Below, one piece after another: positions 1-9,288 of a stretch of DNA of 64,000 nt. The translations under genes and the position numbers were made by a program. Positions within the stretch are counted from its first letter, which is position 1. Every line of letters begins with the position of its first letter. Below the pieces are notes generated by a model that was not told where the DNA came from, did no database searches, and saw only the letters and a list, made by a program, of their open reading frames with translations. Source of the stretch: Echinicola salinicaeni (lineage in GTDB: Bacteria; Bacteroidota; Bacteroidia; Cytophagales; Cyclobacteriaceae); NCBI RefSeq assembly GCF_014280965.1, contig NZ_JACODZ010000004.1, positions 186,001 through 250,000 on the forward strand, given 5' to 3'.

Positions 1-1
1 C

Positions 2-85
2 CTGATAGGAGGGTGGAGCTATGCTTTCCAGGTAGGAAACTACATCTCTAATCAAATTAACCATATATTTGTATTTACCTTTTGA
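2..85 (+). CDS. 3' end of a gene entering from the left, possibly an outer-membrane beta-barrel (partial)
   Basis: One frame is open from the window edge for 27 codons and stops with TGA 24 bases before lpxK; one other plus frame stops at codon 17 and the third at once. The residues alternate polar and hydrophobic and end in a run of aromatic and aliphatic residues with a terminal Phe (…IFVFTF). That is the pattern of the last strand of an outer-membrane barrel recognised by BamA. With so short a tail the family cannot be named, and a chance open frame is possible. Confidence 0.35.
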   Translation: MIGGWSYAFQVGNYISNQINHIFVFTF

Positions 86-109
86 TTCAAAATTATAAAA
101 AATAAAGTA

Positions 110-1177
110 ATGCAGCCCAATCAGTATTTTATGTATCCTTTTTCCCTTTTATATGATGGGATTACCCGTTTGAGGAACAGGATGTTTGATACTGGTCTAA
201 AGAAAAGTGTTGCCTTCGAAATCCCGACTATTGTAGTGGGCAATTTGGCGATTGGCGGTACTGGGAAGACTCCCATGGTGGAGTTTTTTGTTGAGAATTT
301 CAAGGAGTTTCATGAAGTGGCTACACTTAGCAGAGGGTATGGGCGTAAGACCAAGGGATTTATTTTGGCAGGACTTGGCGTAACTGCCGATGAAATTGGG
401 GACGAGCCTTTTCAGGTTTTTTCCAAATATGGCCATGAAATAACTGTGGCAGTTGGAGAGCAAAGAATTCTAGCCATTCCACAGATAATTGTCGAGCGTC
501 CAGCTACTGAATTAGTGATTCTCGATGATGCTTTCCAGCACAGGTATGTTAAGGGTGATTTGAATGTTTTGTTGACGACTTTTCAGCGGCCTTTTTTCAA
601 AGACCATGTGCTGCCTTTGGGTATGCTCAGAGAGCGTCCTGAAGGTGCGGGCAGGGCGGATGTGGTTGTGGTGACCAAATCCCCAGAAACATTGGGTGAG
701 GCCACTAAAAGAGCGTATTTAGAACAAATCCGGCCTTTTGTGAAAAAACATTGTCCAGTGCTTTTTGCAGGGCTTAAATATGGAGAACCATATAATGTTC
801 GTAATAAAGAAAAGGGGGATTTCCGAAAAGTTATTTTGGTCAGTGGTATTGCTAATAATAAATTATTGAAACAATGGGTGTCCAGTAATTATGAGTTAGT
901 TGAAGTATTGGAATACAGTGATCACCATCATTATAATGAAAAGGATATTAAATATATGGTCGAGCAAATAAAACGACATAAGGGAGCAAATCCAGTGCTT
1001 CTGACTACTGAGAAAGACGCTGTAAAACTTAATGCCAATAAATTTCTTCCTTATTTGCAAGAAATTCCGATTTTTGCGGTGCCCGTTCAGGTGAGATTTG
1101 AGGAAAAGGACAGGGATACCCTGCTGGACATGGCATCAAAAGTCATTAGAAACAAAGCCTATAAAAGTGAAGTGTAA
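110..1177 (+). CDS. lpxK: Tetraacyldisaccharide 4'-kinase (lipid A biosynthesis)
   Basis: LpxK phosphorylates the 4' position of the tetraacyl disaccharide intermediate at the inner-membrane face, a late step of the Raetz lipid A pathway. The 355-residue length is normal for the family. A hydrophobic N-terminal stretch is followed by a P-loop, GGTGKTP, at residues 49-55, and the family's LDDAFQHR block (LDDGFQHR in most members) lies further in. The ATG at 110 follows an AT-rich leader with no strong ribosome site, usual in Bacteroidota. The stop overlaps the probable start of the downstream porin gene, so the two are probably co-transcribed. Identification is from recognised motifs. Confidence 0.95.
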   Translation: MQPNQYFMYPFSLLYDGITRLRNRMFDTGLKKSVAFEIPTIVVGNLAIGGTGKTPMVEFFVENFKEFHEVATLSRGYGRKTKGFILAGLGVTADEIGDEPFQVFSKYGHEITVAVGEQRILAIPQIIVERPATELVILDDAFQHRYVKGDLNVLLTTFQRPFFKDHVLPLGMLRERPEGAGRADVVVVTKSPETLGEATKRAYLEQIRPFVKKHCPVLFAGLKYGEPYNVRNKEKGDFRKVILVSGIANNKLLKQWVSSNYELVEVLEYSDHHHYNEKDIKYMVEQIKRHKGANPVLLTTEKDAVKLNANKFLPYLQEIPIFAVPVQVRFEEKDRDTLLDMASKVIRNKAYKSEV

Positions 1178-3086
1178 ACAGCTATTTGTCTTATTTTTAT
1201 TCATGTTAATGTTTAGCATGACCGCCTTCGGACAAACGGGGAGAGGGCAAGAGGCTACTGGTGGAAGCGAAGAGGAAGAGCAGCAACAAAGAAGAGGAGG
1301 ATTGATAGATGATTCCACCAAGATGGTATATGGGCCAAAAACATCCCTTTACTTTCTGGAAGAGAATGTCCGCTTCAATAAAATGGAAAAAACACCCCTT
1401 GATACTGGGCTTACCAATTTTCATAATTTCGAACCTGTATTTAAAAGCGGAAACAAATACCAGGACCTGGGCAATTTAGGTAGTGCAGCAAAGCCCGTTT
1501 ATTATGATCTTCCAGGTAAAATCGGTGCTAGGTCTGGCTTTGATGTTTATGATTTGTATTATAGGTCTCCTGATAGCTTGAAGTATTTCGATACCAAATC
1601 ACCCTATACTAAGTTGGAAGCTTTTTATGGTGGAGGTAATCGGAATTTGCTGAATGTTGAATTTGCCAGAAATATTACCCCTACTTGGAATGTGGGGTTT
1701 AATTTTAATACTGTTAGGGCCAGGAAGACTCTTAACCCAAATGCCAGGGATGATAATATGGCTGAACAAACCAGTTATTCTATTCATACCAATTATCAAT
1801 CGGATAATGGTAAGTATATGCTTTTGGCCAATTTTTCCAGGATGCATCATAAGGTTTATGAGCAGGGAGGGATTATTTCCCCTGAGGTGGATAGCACATC
1901 CTTGTATTTTACTTATGAAGACTCCAAGGTTTGGTTGAGCAATAGTGAGGCTGTAGACTTGAGGCAAGATTATCACCTTTATCAGCAGTTTGAGCTTCTC
2001 AAGGGGTGGCAGATTTACCATGTTTCAGATTGGAGAAAACAAGGCGTTTCCTTTGTCTCTGATTTGACTACAAGTGATTCATCTTTTTTCAATCAGTTCA
2101 ACCAAAATCGTTTTATCAACGAAGATACCACGCGGAATTACCATCGATTTGTTGAGTTTAATAACGAAGCAGGTTTTAAAGGCGATTTTGGGCCGGTGTA
2201 TTATAATGCTTATGTGAAATACAGGACTGGCTCATTAAGCAGCCCGAATTTTGATAGCGACAATAATTATAATGAATTTTATTTAGGAGGAGCCTTGAGG
2301 GGAGAGATTAATGAAAAATGGTCGTTTGAAGCGGAGGGAGAATATTTGGTGCCTGATGGGTATCGCTTGAGAGGGTATTTTATTTCTCCTTATTTGGATG
2401 TGACTTATACCAAAGCCTCTTACAAGCCTACTGCAATGCAACAGATGTATCGGGGAAATCATTATCAATGGACCAATGATTTTTCAAATACTGGTGTGGA
2501 TCAGATAAAAGGTGAGATAAAAGCAGACTTTGCCAAGCTATCTGTCCGCCCTAGCTTGACATTGAATAGAGTAAACAAATACGTTTATTTCAATCAGAGC
2601 CAAGAGGCTGAACAGATAGATGGTGAAGCTTATATGGTGATTCCTGGTATAAAAACAAGTTTTAGGTTTTGGAAAAAATTAGTTTGGCAGAGTGAGGTGA
2701 TTTATACTTCCATTTCTGGAGGTGCTGCTGACAAGTTTAGAATTCCAGAGTGGTATGCAAGAACTAGGCTGTTCTTTGATGGGCCGATGTTTGATGAAAA
2801 CCTTTTTATTCAATTTGGGCTGGAAGGCCGCTACAAAAGTGATTATTATGCTGAGGCCTATATGCCTGCCACCCAGCAATATTATTTACAGGATGATTTT
2901 CTTATTGAGGCCTATCCAGTGGTGGATGCCTTTGTGAATTTGAGGATAAATCGTACCCGGGTACTGTTTAGGTACAATCACGTTAATAGTAATTTGTTAA
3001 ATGTGCCGGGGTATTTTGTGACTCCGGATTTTACAGGTTTGAAAGGTTCTTTGGATTTAGGCATAAGCTGGTATTTCTTTGATTAA
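1167..3086 (+). CDS. Putative outer-membrane porin (Porin_10-like)
   Basis: A protein of about 639 residues with a cleavable signal peptide (hydrophobic core, then AFGQ) and a long Tyr/Phe/Asn-rich body whose alternating pattern suits a large beta-barrel, ending in WYFFD. It resembles the 'putative porin' family common in Bacteroidota. The frame is open from an ATG at 1098, but that start adds 23 charged residues and an 80-base overlap with lpxK. The GTG at 1167 puts the signal peptide at the true N-terminus and overlaps the lpxK stop by only 11 bases, so I prefer it. The substrate is unknown. The family assignment is moderately sure and the outer-membrane location more so. Confidence 0.8.
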   Translation: MKCKQLFVLFLFMLMFSMTAFGQTGRGQEATGGSEEEEQQQRRGGLIDDSTKMVYGPKTSLYFLEENVRFNKMEKTPLDTGLTNFHNFEPVFKSGNKYQDLGNLGSAAKPVYYDLPGKIGARSGFDVYDLYYRSPDSLKYFDTKSPYTKLEAFYGGGNRNLLNVEFARNITPTWNVGFNFNTVRARKTLNPNARDDNMAEQTSYSIHTNYQSDNGKYMLLANFSRMHHKVYEQGGIISPEVDSTSLYFTYEDSKVWLSNSEAVDLRQDYHLYQQFELLKGWQIYHVSDWRKQGVSFVSDLTTSDSSFFNQFNQNRFINEDTTRNYHRFVEFNNEAGFKGDFGPVYYNAYVKYRTGSLSSPNFDSDNNYNEFYLGGALRGEINEKWSFEAEGEYLVPDGYRLRGYFISPYLDVTYTKASYKPTAMQQMYRGNHYQWTNDFSNTGVDQIKGEIKADFAKLSVRPSLTLNRVNKYVYFNQSQEAEQIDGEAYMVIPGIKTSFRFWKKLVWQSEVIYTSISGGAADKFRIPEWYARTRLFFDGPMFDENLFIQFGLEGRYKSDYYAEAYMPATQQYYLQDDFLIEAYPVVDAFVNLRINRTRVLFRYNHVNSNLLNVPGYFVTPDFTGLKGSLDLGISWYFFD

Positions 3087-3091
3087 ATATT

Positions 3092-3703
3092 ATGAGTTGG
3101 GAAGAAAGCACAAAAAACAAAATGTTGAATTTGCAATTGCCTACTGATCCAAGGTGGGTAGATATAGCTTCCATGAACCTGGAAGATATATTGGTAGATC
3201 ATGCATATTGTGAACAAAAAGCGGCTTCGTCTTGTATCTCTTTGATTCTTCGGTTTCCAGATTTGGAAGAATTGGTGGAGGTGTTGACACCGGTGGTGGC
3301 TGAGGAATGGGGTCATTTTGAAAGGGTGATGGAGCAAATCAGGAAGCGAGGATTTAAATTTGGGTTTCCCAGGAAAGATGAGTACGTGATCAAGCTGAAC
3401 CAATTTGTGCGTAAAGGAGGATCAAGGGTTTCCCAATTGACAGAGCATTTATTGATGAATGCCTTGATAGAAGCTAGAAGCTGTGAACGCTTTAAATTGC
3501 TTTGGAAAAATATAGCAGATGAAGAGCTTCAACATTTTTATTATGAATTAATGATTTCGGAGGCAGGACATTATGTGAATTTTTTGGAGCTAGCACGCAA
3601 ATACCAGGAATATGAATTGGTTGATAAAAGGTGGAAAGAATGGCTGGCTTATGAGGCGGATGTGCTTAGGAATATTGATGTGCGCTCAGATAGGATGCAT
3701 TAG
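3092..3703 (+). CDS. miaE: tRNA-(ms2io6A37) hydroxylase
   Basis: A di-iron monooxygenase that hydroxylates the isopentenyl side chain of ms2i6A37 in tRNA. At 203 residues it has the family length. It shows carboxylate/histidine iron-ligand signatures: a Glu in the DHAYCEQKA helix, EEWGHFE, EARSCERF and a second ExxH, SEAGHYVNF. It starts five bases after the porin stop; a second Met eleven codons in (MLNLQLP) is an equally good start because the family usually begins near that point. The enzyme needs the product of MiaB, which is encoded further along this window at about 22 kb. Confidence 0.9.
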   Translation: MSWEESTKNKMLNLQLPTDPRWVDIASMNLEDILVDHAYCEQKAASSCISLILRFPDLEELVEVLTPVVAEEWGHFERVMEQIRKRGFKFGFPRKDEYVIKLNQFVRKGGSRVSQLTEHLLMNALIEARSCERFKLLWKNIADEELQHFYYELMISEAGHYVNFLELARKYQEYELVDKRWKEWLAYEADVLRNIDVRSDRMH

Positions 3704-3747
3704 TTAAGTAACTACTTCTTTTGGTTATTTTTAGAGAAATTTATTGG

Positions 3748-3772
3748 TATTAGGAGGTTTTTATTCCTAATA
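3748..3772. repeat. Small hairpin between miaE and the permease gene
   Basis: An 8-bp perfect inverted repeat (TATTAGGA / TCCTAATA) with a 9-base loop lies in the 106-base spacer. It has no T-run, so it is a weak terminator at best. It could instead be a processing or regulatory hairpin. Confidence 0.35.
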
Positions 3773-3809
3773 TGAGCCTGATTTTTATCCAGAAAAGGAA
3801 AGATTGAAT

Positions 3810-5054
3810 ATGGAATTGCTGGAAAACATTAGAGAAGCGATGCGGTCAATTAAATCAAATTGGCTAAGAACCATTCTGACTGGTTTGATCATTGCTATTG
3901 GGATCACTTCCCTTGTGGGGATGCTCACAGCGATAGACGGGATGAAAGCACAGATTGAAGAGAGTTTTTCAGGATTAGGAGCAAATAATTTTGATGTAAG
4001 GACTAAGAGAGCGTCAGGTCAGAGGGTGACAAAGGACGGGGTTGCCGAAAAGAGTTATTCTCCAGTAAGTTATCGTGAGGCTTTGGACTTTAAAGAAGCG
4101 TATGGCAATAATGGATTGTCCACTGTTTATATAACTGTATCAGGTTCTTCAGAGGTGAAAAGAGGTTCTGTAACCACAAACCCTAATACAAGGATTACAG
4201 GTGTGGATGAGAATTATCTATTGATCAAGGGCTATGATTTAGAGCAGGGAAGAAACTTTAGTAATGTAGAAATTCGCTATGGTAATAATGTCTGCATTAT
4301 AGGGAGCGAAATTGCAGAAACCTTATTTGAGGAAGGAGAAGAGGTCTTAGGGGCTTATGTTTCATTTTTTGGAAACCGGTATACTGTTGTGGGGCTGCTG
4401 GAAGAGCAGGGTGCGGTAGGTGGTGATTCCGGGGCGGATAGAAATATCTTTATTCCTGTGGAGAATGCTTCCAGGTTAGATCAAAACGGTACTTTTAGAT
4501 ATACTATAACAGCTTCCACAGCTGATCCTACAAAAATGGATTTTGAAATGGGGCAGGCAATAGGGATTATGAGGAAAGTAAGGCAGGATAGAATAGGTCA
4601 GGAGGATTCATTCGAAGTGGTAAAGTCAAATAATGTCGGAGAAAGCTTAGAGGAAGTGGCAGGCTATTTAAGGATTGGAGGTTTTAGTATTGGTTTTATT
4701 ACTTTGCTAGGAGCATCTGTAGGCTTGATGAATATTATGTTGGTTTCAGTAACAGAGAGAACCCGGGAAATAGGTATTAGAAAGGCTTTGGGTGCCACTC
4801 CAAGAAGAATTAGGATTCAATTTTTGATAGAGGCGGTGGTGATTTGTGTGATAGGAGGGGTTTTTGGTGTCTTATTGGGCATGGGAATAGGAAATATTGT
4901 AGCAAGTCTAGTTGGTCCAGGAGGTTTTTTAATCCCATGGCTTTGGATGATTCTGGCCTTTATTGTATGTGTTTTAGTAGGTTTGGTTTCAGGGGTTATT
5001 CCAGCCATCAAAGCGAGTAGGTTGGATCCTATTGAAGCATTGCGGTACGAATAG
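3810..5054 (+). CDS. ABC transporter permease, MacB/FtsX type
   Basis: About 414 residues: one N-terminal membrane segment (near residues 20-42), a large periplasmic MacB-core-like domain and three C-terminal membrane segments of the FtsX fold, including the conserved stretch [17 protein letters not shown] before the last two helices. Proteins of this class move lipoproteins, macrolides or peptides, or transmit force, rather than forming a classic import channel. No ATPase gene is adjacent, so the partner must lie elsewhere. A TTG six bases upstream is in frame, but the ATG at 3810 follows a purine-rich AAGGAAAG at a suitable spacing and is preferred. Substrate unknown. Confidence 0.88.
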   Translation: MELLENIREAMRSIKSNWLRTILTGLIIAIGITSLVGMLTAIDGMKAQIEESFSGLGANNFDVRTKRASGQRVTKDGVAEKSYSPVSYREALDFKEAYGNNGLSTVYITVSGSSEVKRGSVTTNPNTRITGVDENYLLIKGYDLEQGRNFSNVEIRYGNNVCIIGSEIAETLFEEGEEVLGAYVSFFGNRYTVVGLLEEQGAVGGDSGADRNIFIPVENASRLDQNGTFRYTITASTADPTKMDFEMGQAIGIMRKVRQDRIGQEDSFEVVKSNNVGESLEEVAGYLRIGGFSIGFITLLGASVGLMNIMLVSVTERTREIGIRKALGATPRRIRIQFLIEAVVICVIGGVFGVLLGMGIGNIVASLVGPGGFLIPWLWMILAFIVCVLVGLVSGVIPAIKASRLDPIEALRYE

Positions 5055-5056
5055 AT

Positions 5057-5410
5057 TTATACAATGTCTGTTTTTCGAGGGTCGGGACCATATTCGTTTG
5101 TTCCTCTTTGACCTTCTTTGATGGCCAGAAATATGAAACCTATAAGGTTTACAGGTGGTGGAATCAGTAGGTAGAGTGCATATTTCCAATCCATTCCAAT
5201 ATCGTGGAACCTTTTGATTGCTTGCACCATTAATAATACAATGGTGGTGATTAAGAGAATGCCAAAAATCACAAAAGTCAACCAATTATGTTGCTTGATC
5301 GATTCGTACATGATCATCAAGCAAAGCAAGTTGATAAAGTAAAATACTATAAAAAGTAACAGGTACTTTCTTCTGGTAATCCGACCAGTTGTCTTGAGAA
5401 TAGTTTTCAT
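5057..5410 (-). CDS. DUF805 family small membrane protein
   Basis: 117 residues with several hydrophobic segments and the DUF805 hallmarks: a basic start (GRITRRKYL), a central AIKRFHDIGMDW block and a C-terminal stretch ending in GTNEYGPDP. Such proteins are inner-membrane and functionally uncharacterised (E. coli YhaH/YhaI type). It converges on the ABC permease gene with only two bases between the stop codons and no terminator between them, so transcripts may run into each other. Confidence 0.85.
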   Translation of the reverse strand: MKTILKTTGRITRRKYLLLFIVFYFINLLCLMIMYESIKQHNWLTFVIFGILLITTIVLLMVQAIKRFHDIGMDWKYALYLLIPPPVNLIGFIFLAIKEGQRGTNEYGPDPRKTDIV

Positions 5411-5487
5411 AGCTAGCGTTTTTAAACAATTCTATTTAATTAACAATAAAATACAAATAATTGTTTGCTAAAGCTATGGGTGCAATA

Positions 5488-5518
5488 AAAAAGCACGCTA
5501 ATTTTGCGTGCTTTCTTT
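5488..5518 (-). terminator. Terminator of mtaB
   Basis: A 9-bp perfect stem (AAAGCACGC / GCGTGCTTT) with a 7-base loop, followed on the minus strand by TTTTTTATT. It lies immediately after the mtaB stop codon. Confidence 0.85.
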
Positions 5519-5520
5519 AT

Positions 5521-6840
5521 TTAGTGTTTTTCGTAAATCGTTTCAGGCTCTAAAACTTCTACTGTCCCTTTATCATTGATTTCATCCAAAGTGACCTTTT
5601 TGATTTCGTTTATGAGGAGAGGATCATATTTTGCTGATACTCTAATATAGTTTTCAGTAAAACCGTGCATTTTACCATCTTCAATATCCTCTTCAAATAA
5701 TACTTCTAATGTCTCCCCGAGGTTTTCTTCATAGAATTTACGCTTTTTCTTTTCAGAGAGAATTCTGAGCATTTTACTACGTTCATGCCTTTTTTTCATG
5801 GGAACAACTTCTTCCATTTCAGTGGCCCTTGTATTGGCTCTTTCTGAATAGGTGAAAACATGTAGGTAGCTTACAGGTAATTCATTTAGAAAATTATAGG
5901 TTTCCAAGAACAATTCATCTGTTTCCCCTGGAAATCCTACGATAACATCTACTCCAATGCAGCAATGGGGCATAAGGGATTTGATTTTGCTTACTCTGTC
6001 CACATATAATTCTCTTAAGTACCTCCTGCCCATTTTTCTTAATATGGTATTGCTGCCTGATTGTAACGGGATATGGAAATGGGGTACAAATCTCTTTGAT
6101 TTAGAAGCAAATTCAATTATTTCATTGGTGAGCAAGTTAGGTTCTATGGATGAAATTCTAAATCTATCTATCCCCTCAACTTCATCTAAAGCAGTCACTA
6201 GGTCAGAAAATTTCTCTTTTCTTTTTCCGTTTTGTATACCAAAATCACCAATATTTACACCTGTTAATACGACTTCTTTAACATCGGTTTCAGCAATCTC
6301 ACGGGCGGATGCTAAAATATTTTCAATCGCATCACTGCGGCTTTTTCCTCTGGCTAGGGGAATTGTACAAAAAGCACATCCATAATTACAGCCGTCTTGA
6401 ACCTTTAGAAAGGTCCTTGTGCGGTCATGCATGGAGTAGGCATTATTAAACGTAGTAGCTTCTTGGATTTCTGAAGCGAGTACTTTGGTTTCCTGTTCCT
6501 TGGCAAAGCCATCCAGAAGTTCAATAAGTCTGAATTTTTCAGCAGCGCCCAAAACAGCATCTACTCCTTTTATTTCAGAAATCTCTTTAGGTTTTAACTG
6601 AGCATAACAGCCAATTATAGTTACGTAAGAGTTAGGGGAGATCTTTTTTGCCTCTTTGACAATCTTTTTACATTTTTTGTCGGCATTTTCAGTTACCGAG
6701 CATGTATTTATAATAAAGATGTCTGGATTATCCTCAAAGCCTACTTTTTTATAGCCCTTTTCCTCAAATTGACGGCTAATCGTAGAGGTCTCTGAATAAT
6801 TCAGTTTGCAACCCAACGTATAAAATGCTACCTTTTTCAA
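5521..6840 (-). CDS. mtaB: tRNA t6A37 methylthiotransferase
   Basis: A radical-SAM enzyme that adds a methylthio group to C2 of N6-threonylcarbamoyladenosine at tRNA position 37. At 439 residues it has the family length. The N-terminal UPF0004 domain has Cys11, Cys47 and Cys78 for one iron-sulfur cluster, and the radical-SAM motif CNYGCAFC spans residues 151-158. A TRAM-like C-terminus binds tRNA. The family N-terminus (KKVAFYTLGCKLNYSE) begins exactly at a TTG codon with no ATG upstream, so translation very probably starts at TTG. A near-consensus promoter lies 29 bases upstream, giving a short leader. Confidence 0.93.
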   Translation of the reverse strand: MKKVAFYTLGCKLNYSETSTISRQFEEKGYKKVGFEDNPDIFIINTCSVTENADKKCKKIVKEAKKISPNSYVTIIGCYAQLKPKEISEIKGVDAVLGAAEKFRLIELLDGFAKEQETKVLASEIQEATTFNNAYSMHDRTRTFLKVQDGCNYGCAFCTIPLARGKSRSDAIENILASAREIAETDVKEVVLTGVNIGDFGIQNGKRKEKFSDLVTALDEVEGIDRFRISSIEPNLLTNEIIEFASKSKRFVPHFHIPLQSGSNTILRKMGRRYLRELYVDRVSKIKSLMPHCCIGVDVIVGFPGETDELFLETYNFLNELPVSYLHVFTYSERANTRATEMEEVVPMKKRHERSKMLRILSEKKKRKFYEENLGETLEVLFEEDIEDGKMHGFTENYIRVSAKYDPLLINEIKKVTLDEINDKGTVEVLEPETIYEKH

Positions 6841-6868
6841 ACCTACTTTTCGAATTTACAATGAGTTG

Positions 6869-6898
6869 CAAATTTAAGTATATTATTTCAGTTTGCAA
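6869..6898 (-). promoter_or_regulatory. Bacteroidota-type promoter of mtaB
   Basis: On the minus strand TTG, 19 bases and TAAATTTG match the primary-sigma consensus of Bacteroidota (-33 TTG/TTTG, -7 TAnnTTTG) without a mismatch. Transcription would start near 6862 and give a leader of about 20 bases before the TTG start codon. Confidence 0.7.
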
Positions 6899-7037
6899 TT
6901 TTCGGTTTATTCTGAGGATTTTGCGCAAAAAACGGGTGTTTCGTGTGAAATTGGGGCTTATTTCTGTGAAATAATGCTGTTTTTACAAAGAATGCCTCAA
7001 AAAAATACGATTTTTCTTTTTATTTCAGATTTTTGCG

Positions 7038-7045
7038 TATCTTCG
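7038..7045 (+). promoter_or_regulatory. -7 promoter element of the glutamine synthetase gene
   Basis: TATCTTCG matches TAnnTTTG with one change. No TTG is at the expected upstream distance, but the spacer there is T-rich. Transcription would begin about 20 bases before the ATG. Confidence 0.45.
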
Positions 7046-7074
7046 CTACTGTTTTTAAACCACATTATTAAAAC

Positions 7075-9237
7075 ATGGCGACTTTACGACAAAAATCATT
7101 AATGATGGTGCAGTCAAGAGAGCAAGCGTCTTTTGAAGCTCCGTCACACAAAATTTCTGATTATTATGGTTCTGAGGTGTTCGGTTTGACCGAAATGAAA
7201 GAATCATTAGCTCCAACCGTATACAAAAAGGTTAGTGAAGCAATTGAGAAAGGATCTAAGATTGATTCATCTAGTGCAGAAGAAGTAGCAACTGCGGTTA
7301 AAGCTTGGGCTTTATCTAAGGGTGTAACGCATTACACTCACTGGTTCCAACCATTGACGGGTTCTACTGCTGAGAAGCATGATACTTTCTTTGATGCACA
7401 TGGCGGGATTGAGAAATTTAAAGGTTCAGCTTTGGTTCAACAAGAGCCAGATGCCTCTTCTTTCCCAAATGGTGGTATCAGAACTACATTTGAAGCCAGA
7501 GGTTATACTGCATGGGATCCTAGTTCTCCAATGTTCATCTTTGAGAATACCCTTTGCATTCCAACGATTTTTGTTTCTTATACAGGTGAAGCGCTTGATT
7601 ATAAGACTCCTTTATTGAAGTCTGTTGATGCGGTTAGCTCTGCAGCTGCTCAGATTTGTCAATTGTTTGATAGAAATGTGAAGAAGGTAACTCCTTCTTT
7701 GGGTGTTGAGCAAGAGTACTTTGTTATTGACAAGGCGCTTTACGCAGCAAGACCTGACTTGGTGATGTCTGGTAGAACTGTATTTGGTCATAATCCTGCT
7801 AGAGGTCAGCAATTGGATGATCACTACTTTGGTTCTATCCCAAGTAGAGTAAAAGCTTTCATGAAACACTTTGAGATCGAAGCTTGGAAATTGGGCATCC
7901 CTGTTTCTACTCGTCACAATGAGGTAGCTCCAGGTCAATTTGAGGTTGCTCCTGTATTTGAAGAAATCAATAAGGCTACTGACCATAACCAATTATTGAT
8001 GGACATGATGGACAAAGTTGCTGATCAGCACGACTTGAAAGTCTTGTTCCATGAGAAGCCATTTGCCGGTCTTAACGGTAGTGGTAAGCATAATAACTGG
8101 TCTTTGATCACTGATTCTGGTGTGAATTTGTTCCAGCCAAGCAACTCTGCTAGAGAGAATCTTCAGTTCTTGACTTTCTTGGTTGCTACAATCAAGTCTG
8201 TATATGATCACGCGGATCTTTTGAGAGCAAGTATTGCTTCTGCAGGTAATGACTTTAGACTTGGTGCAAACGAAGCTCCTCCAGCCATTATTTCCGTGTT
8301 CTTGGGTTCTACCTTGACAGAAGTATTGGATGAGCTTGAGAAAAATGGTAACATCAAGATCGAAAAAGGTGATAATATGTATATGAAGTTAGGTATCAAT
8401 AAGATTCCTGAAATCATATTGGATAACACCGATAGAAACAGAACTTCTCCATTCGCCTTTACTGGTAATAAATTTGAGTTCAGGGCTGTAGGTTCTTCAT
8501 CGAATGTAGCAGGACCAATGACTGCTCTAAATGTTATTGTAGCAGATACGCTTCGTCAGATGTCTAAAGACATCCAAGCAGAAATCGAAAAAGGTAACGA
8601 GAAGAAAATTGCGATCGTTAATGTATTGAGACAATACATCAAAGACAGCAAGAAAGTACGATTCGAAGGAGACGGTTACTCTGAAGAATGGGAGAAAGAA
8701 GCTGAAAAGAGAGGTCTTTCTAACTTGAAGAGCACTCCATTTGCTCTGGATGTATTAATCAGAAAGCAAACTGCTGAGCTTTACGAAAGACATAATGTAT
8801 TGAATGAAACTGAGCTACATGCGAGACATGAGATCAGGTTGGAGAACTATATCATGAAGGTTCAAATTGAATCTCGTGTTATGGGGGACTTGGCGTTGAA
8901 CCATATCATTCCTACTGCTATTCAGTACCAAAACAAGTTGATCGAAAATGCTAATGGTCTTAAAGGTCTTGGTTTGGATGCCAAAGCTGTTGTAGAGACT
9001 ATCAGTGAGATCAGTAAGCATATTTCTGCCTTGAAGGACAATGTACTAGCGATGATTGATGCTAGAAGAACCTTGAATAAAGAGGAAGATATCGCTAAGA
9101 GAGCTAAAGGTTATAGTTCAGAAGTTAAGGATGCTTATTTCGATAAGATCAGATATTCTGCAGACAAGCTTGAGTTGTTTGTTGATGATGAGTACTGGCC
9201 ATTGGCTAAGTACAGAGAGATGTTGTTCTTGAAATAA
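7075..9237 (+). CDS. glnN: Glutamine synthetase type III
   Basis: ATP-dependent ligation of ammonia to glutamate in the cytoplasm. At 720 residues it has the length of the dodecameric GSIII class and is much longer than GSI or GSII. Recognisable blocks are the N-terminal YYGSEVFGL region, EVAPGQFEVAPVFEE and KPFAGLNGSGKHNNWS in the active site, and a long helical C-terminal extension. The gene stands alone with its own promoter and a strong terminator, and no glnB or ammonium transporter gene is beside it. Codons look more optimised than those of its neighbours, fitting high expression. Confidence 0.95.
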   Translation: MATLRQKSLMMVQSREQASFEAPSHKISDYYGSEVFGLTEMKESLAPTVYKKVSEAIEKGSKIDSSSAEEVATAVKAWALSKGVTHYTHWFQPLTGSTAEKHDTFFDAHGGIEKFKGSALVQQEPDASSFPNGGIRTTFEARGYTAWDPSSPMFIFENTLCIPTIFVSYTGEALDYKTPLLKSVDAVSSAAAQICQLFDRNVKKVTPSLGVEQEYFVIDKALYAARPDLVMSGRTVFGHNPARGQQLDDHYFGSIPSRVKAFMKHFEIEAWKLGIPVSTRHNEVAPGQFEVAPVFEEINKATDHNQLLMDMMDKVADQHDLKVLFHEKPFAGLNGSGKHNNWSLITDSGVNLFQPSNSARENLQFLTFLVATIKSVYDHADLLRASIASAGNDFRLGANEAPPAIISVFLGSTLTEVLDELEKNGNIKIEKGDNMYMKLGINKIPEIILDNTDRNRTSPFAFTGNKFEFRAVGSSSNVAGPMTALNVIVADTLRQMSKDIQAEIEKGNEKKIAIVNVLRQYIKDSKKVRFEGDGYSEEWEKEAEKRGLSNLKSTPFALDVLIRKQTAELYERHNVLNETELHARHEIRLENYIMKVQIESRVMGDLALNHIIPTAIQYQNKLIENANGLKGLGLDAKAVVETISEISKHISALKDNVLAMIDARRTLNKEEDIAKRAKGYSSEVKDAYFDKIRYSADKLELFVDDEYWPLAKYREMLFLK

Positions 9238-9261
9238 GAAGATATCAGAATAGATGATAAG

Positions 9262-9288
9262 AAAGCCGGGTTTTGCCCGGCTTTTTTT
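9262..9288. terminator. Terminator of glnN, usable from both sides
   Basis: AAAGCCGGG / CCCGGCTTT forms a 9-bp stem with a 5-base loop and is followed by a T-run on the plus strand. It lies between convergent genes, and A residues before the stem could also serve the minus-strand gene. Confidence 0.85.

Noticed and set aside
6893-7102. Plus-strand frame of 69 codons before glnN
   Set aside because: It overlaps the mtaB and glnN promoters and the start of glnN in another frame; it has no coding character.
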